This document shows, one piece after another, positions 63,201 through 64,000 of a stretch of 64,000 nucleotides of DNA (its first letter is position 1; the number at the start of each line of letters is the position of its first letter). The position numbers were made by a program, and so were the translations under genes. The notes beneath the pieces were generated by a model that was not told the DNA's origin, made no database searches, and saw nothing but the letters and a program-made list of their open reading frames with translations. This stretch comes from Aquimarina sp. AU58 (GTDB taxonomy: Bacteria; Bacteroidota; Bacteroidia; Flavobacteriales; Flavobacteriaceae). Location of the stretch: NCBI RefSeq assembly GCF_900312745.1, contig NZ_OMPD01000014.1, positions 1,922,001 to 1,986,000 on the forward strand, in the 5' to 3' direction.

Positions 63201-63541
63201 TCACTGGTAAAAGAGATCTTTTTGCCATCAGGACTAAAACGAGGTTGTACCTCAAAAGGGATTCCTGTACGTAATACTTTTGCTTTTCCACCAGAAATAG
63301 GGATACTATAGATATCTCCCAAAAGGTCAAAAACAATAGTATTACCATCGGGACTAACATCCAGATTCATCCAGGTACCCTGATCTGTAGTAAACGTATG
63401 ATCTTTATAATTAAATTCCCCTTTGGGATTAGAAACATCCCATTTTTCTTCTTCTTTTTTGTTTTTTTTATCTTTTTGAGCTTGAGTATTGAAGATTAAA
63501 AATATCCCGATAACCAGGGTAGTGACAATATGTTTGTGCAT
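60233..63541 (-). CDS. PD40 propeller-amidohydrolase fusion protein
   Basis: A protein of 1102 residues with a signal peptide ending NTQAQ. Residues ~40-650 are a TolB-like propeller (VSPDGNTIVFDLLGD, FSPDGKKISFTSDAGG, PHISPDGKYMYYAE, SRDGKKLAFVKR). The C-terminal ~420 residues are an amidohydrolase barrel: VDAHAHVGG (HxH), GVEHNI, LGAHGQLQGLG and the composite-domain ending GKLADLIVLDKNPLENI. This fusion is common in Bacteroidota and related to dipeptidase-like enzymes. First gene of the operon with 58798 and 57283. The last residues (GCGCHLGHN) carry two Cys and two His, a possible metal site. Confidence 0.87.
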   Translation of the reverse strand: MHKHIVTTLVIGIFLIFNTQAQKDKKNKKEEEKWDVSNPKGEFNYKDHTFTTDQGTWMNLDVSPDGNTIVFDLLGDIYSIPISGGKAKVLRTGIPFEVQPRFSPDGKKISFTSDAGGGDNIWVMNSDGSKPKQITKEKFRLLNNAVWMSDGNYLVARKHFTSQRSLGAGEMWQYHITGGSGLQLTKRKNDQQDVNEPHISPDGKYMYYAEDMYPGGFFQYNKDPNKQIYAIKRYEFETGKTITVTGGPGGAARPQVSRDGKKLAFVKRVRTKTVLYIHNLETGEEWPIYDKLNKDQQEAWAIFGIYPNFSWMPNNKEIIFWAGGKINKINVEDQQVTNIPFTVDATIKIAETLHFNTPVSPEKFTSKVIRNVVTSPDGKTVVFSALGHLWRKNLPKGKPQRLTTQSVDFEFEPSFSRDGQHIVYVSWNDENLGAIHKIPASGGTSTKLTTKKGIYRTPVFNAANNLITFRKEDGNSDQGLSFTKNTGIYTMSSSGSNAKLITEEGEYPMFSKDGKRIFYQTGGTYFGNLTKELKSVDLNGKDKKTHIKSKYANRLVPSPDNKWIAFTNLQKAYIAPLLLNGKEIDLDNNSKAVPVSQISKDAGVNLHWSRDSKKVIWTLGDEYFSNEVKDRFTFLPNSPEKVGKVTVTGIKIGLEAKTDVPQGRIAFTNARIITMEGDQIIEDGTIIIKDNRIEKIGTTSEVPVPGDAKVYDVKGKTIMPGIVDAHAHVGGFRYGLTTQKHWQLYANLAFGVTTSHDPSANTESIFTMSEMIKSGEMVGPRLYSTGIILYGADGDFKAVINKLEDARSSIRRTKAFGAKSVKSYNQPRRDQRQQVIQAARELQINVVPEGGSTFYHNMSMIMDGHTGVEHNIPVAPVYKDVNELWKTSNTGYTPTLIVNYGGMNGEYYFYQKDKVWENEKLLKYTPRAIIDARARHRTMVPDEEYENGHILVSKTCKALTDAGVKVNLGAHGQLQGLGAHWELWLLQQGGMTNMEALRAATLNGAEYIGAGNDIGSLKEGKLADLIVLDKNPLENIRNTETVKYTMVNGRLYDTNTMNEIGNTTKTRTKFWWENANYSQAFPWHKEAQSFMKPGCGCHLGHN

Positions 63542-63718
63542 GATGAGTGATTTATATGATCCGAAAATAAGGATTTATCATACAAAATATCTTAAAGTGA
63601 TGTTAAGGGAAATAGATGTTAATTTTGGAATATATTGATGTTGAGTAATTTATTACTTATAGATAGTTTTTTTCTTTTTATTTAGTGAAGTGATTTTTGC
63701 ACTATTTATAAAATTTTG

Positions 63719-64000
63719 CTACCAATTATCCCGGGATTTTATATTCGCTTCACAGCATTTAATAATTTCTACAATACGTTTATCACGGGTTTCTTGTCGT
63801 TTGGCTTGATTAATCCAGTAGAGGTAACTTTTACGGTAGCTTTGTGCAAAGTTTTGGTAGTTTTCAAAAGCCAAAGGATTTTGATCAAAGGCATGTTGTA
63901 AGTCTTTGGGAATGATACCATTTTCTACATCATCCAGAGCAATCCATGAACCGTTCTTTTTGGCTACTTCGATACTTATCAAACCACTTTGATGCATCAA
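63719..64000 (-). CDS. YdeI/OmpD-associated family protein (partial, start outside window)
   Basis: The last 93 residues of a protein whose start lies beyond the window. EVAKKNGSWIALDDVENGIIPKDL, then LAFENYQNFAQSYRKSYLYWINQAKRQETRDKRI, is the C-terminal pattern of the YdeI/OmpD-associated (bacteriocin-protection) family. The exact role in Flavobacteriia is unknown; cytosolic. There is a 177-bp gap to the amidohydrolase operon on the same strand, without visible features. Confidence 0.85.
   Translation of the reverse strand: MMHQSGLISIEVAKKNGSWIALDDVENGIIPKDLQHAFDQNPLAFENYQNFAQSYRKSYLYWINQAKRQETRDKRIVEIIKCCEANIKSRDNW

Overview
The window looks like a chromosomal stretch of a marine-type Flavobacteriaceae bacterium (Bacteroidota), plausibly near Aquimarina or Kordia; that placement is inference. 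The signs are low G+C, a type IX secretion C-terminal domain, many lipoproteins with S-C lipoboxes, LytS/LytTR two-component pairs, TolB/PD40 propeller proteins and Bacteroidota-type promoters (TTG...TAnnTTTG). I saw no rRNA, tRNA, CRISPR array, prophage or intact transposase.

Region 1 (1-7744) is accessory. Eight minus-strand genes (methyltransferase, two ZipA-C-like proteins, a SUKH-like protein, a small membrane protein, a YD-repeat protein, an FAD monooxygenase and a class A beta-lactamase) are separated by long non-coding inverted-repeat elements whose ends carry AAC/GTT-type boxes. They share sequence blocks and resemble integron attC sites or another cassette system. No integrase is present.

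Region 2 (7888-22209) is a repeat-driven locus: three PD40 propeller paralogues, a Kelch protein, an SxxK serine hydrolase, three large beta-lactamase-fold lipoproteins that have all lost the catalytic SxxK Ser and Lys, and a secreted esterase. A LytS/LytTR pair is transcribed divergently from the esterase. Three observations point to recombination and co-regulation: a decayed serine-hydrolase tail, a decayed PD40 tail behind the esterase, and a regulatory block found both in the esterase/kinase intergenic region and beside the pseudoenzyme genes.

Region 3 (22284-31788) has a MogA/CobW-GTPase pair, REP-like hairpins, a small secreted protein preceded by a striking 168-bp array of eight 21-bp units (four direct, four inverted), an isochorismatase/DUF2490 pair, a second LytS/LytTR pair, and two adjacent lipoproteins resembling the EreA/TIKI/TraB superfamily.

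Region 4 (31996-64000) is mostly ordinary flavobacterial chromosome. It holds a secreted metzincin with T9SS tail, a TPR protein, an MBL/VPS10-like/S9-peptidase operon, an SLC13 transporter, an M28 peptidase, a VWA plus MoxR-like AAA+ pair, an RDD protein, DUF1853, two paralogous BvgS-like hybrid kinases, a pirin, a putative double-glycine-leader cysteine-rich peptide, an operon of two amidohydrolases and an S10 carboxypeptidase, and a partial YdeI-family gene. A frameshifted 3' fragment of the S10 gene sits upstream of the pirin, next to a promoter that resembles the one before a hybrid kinase.
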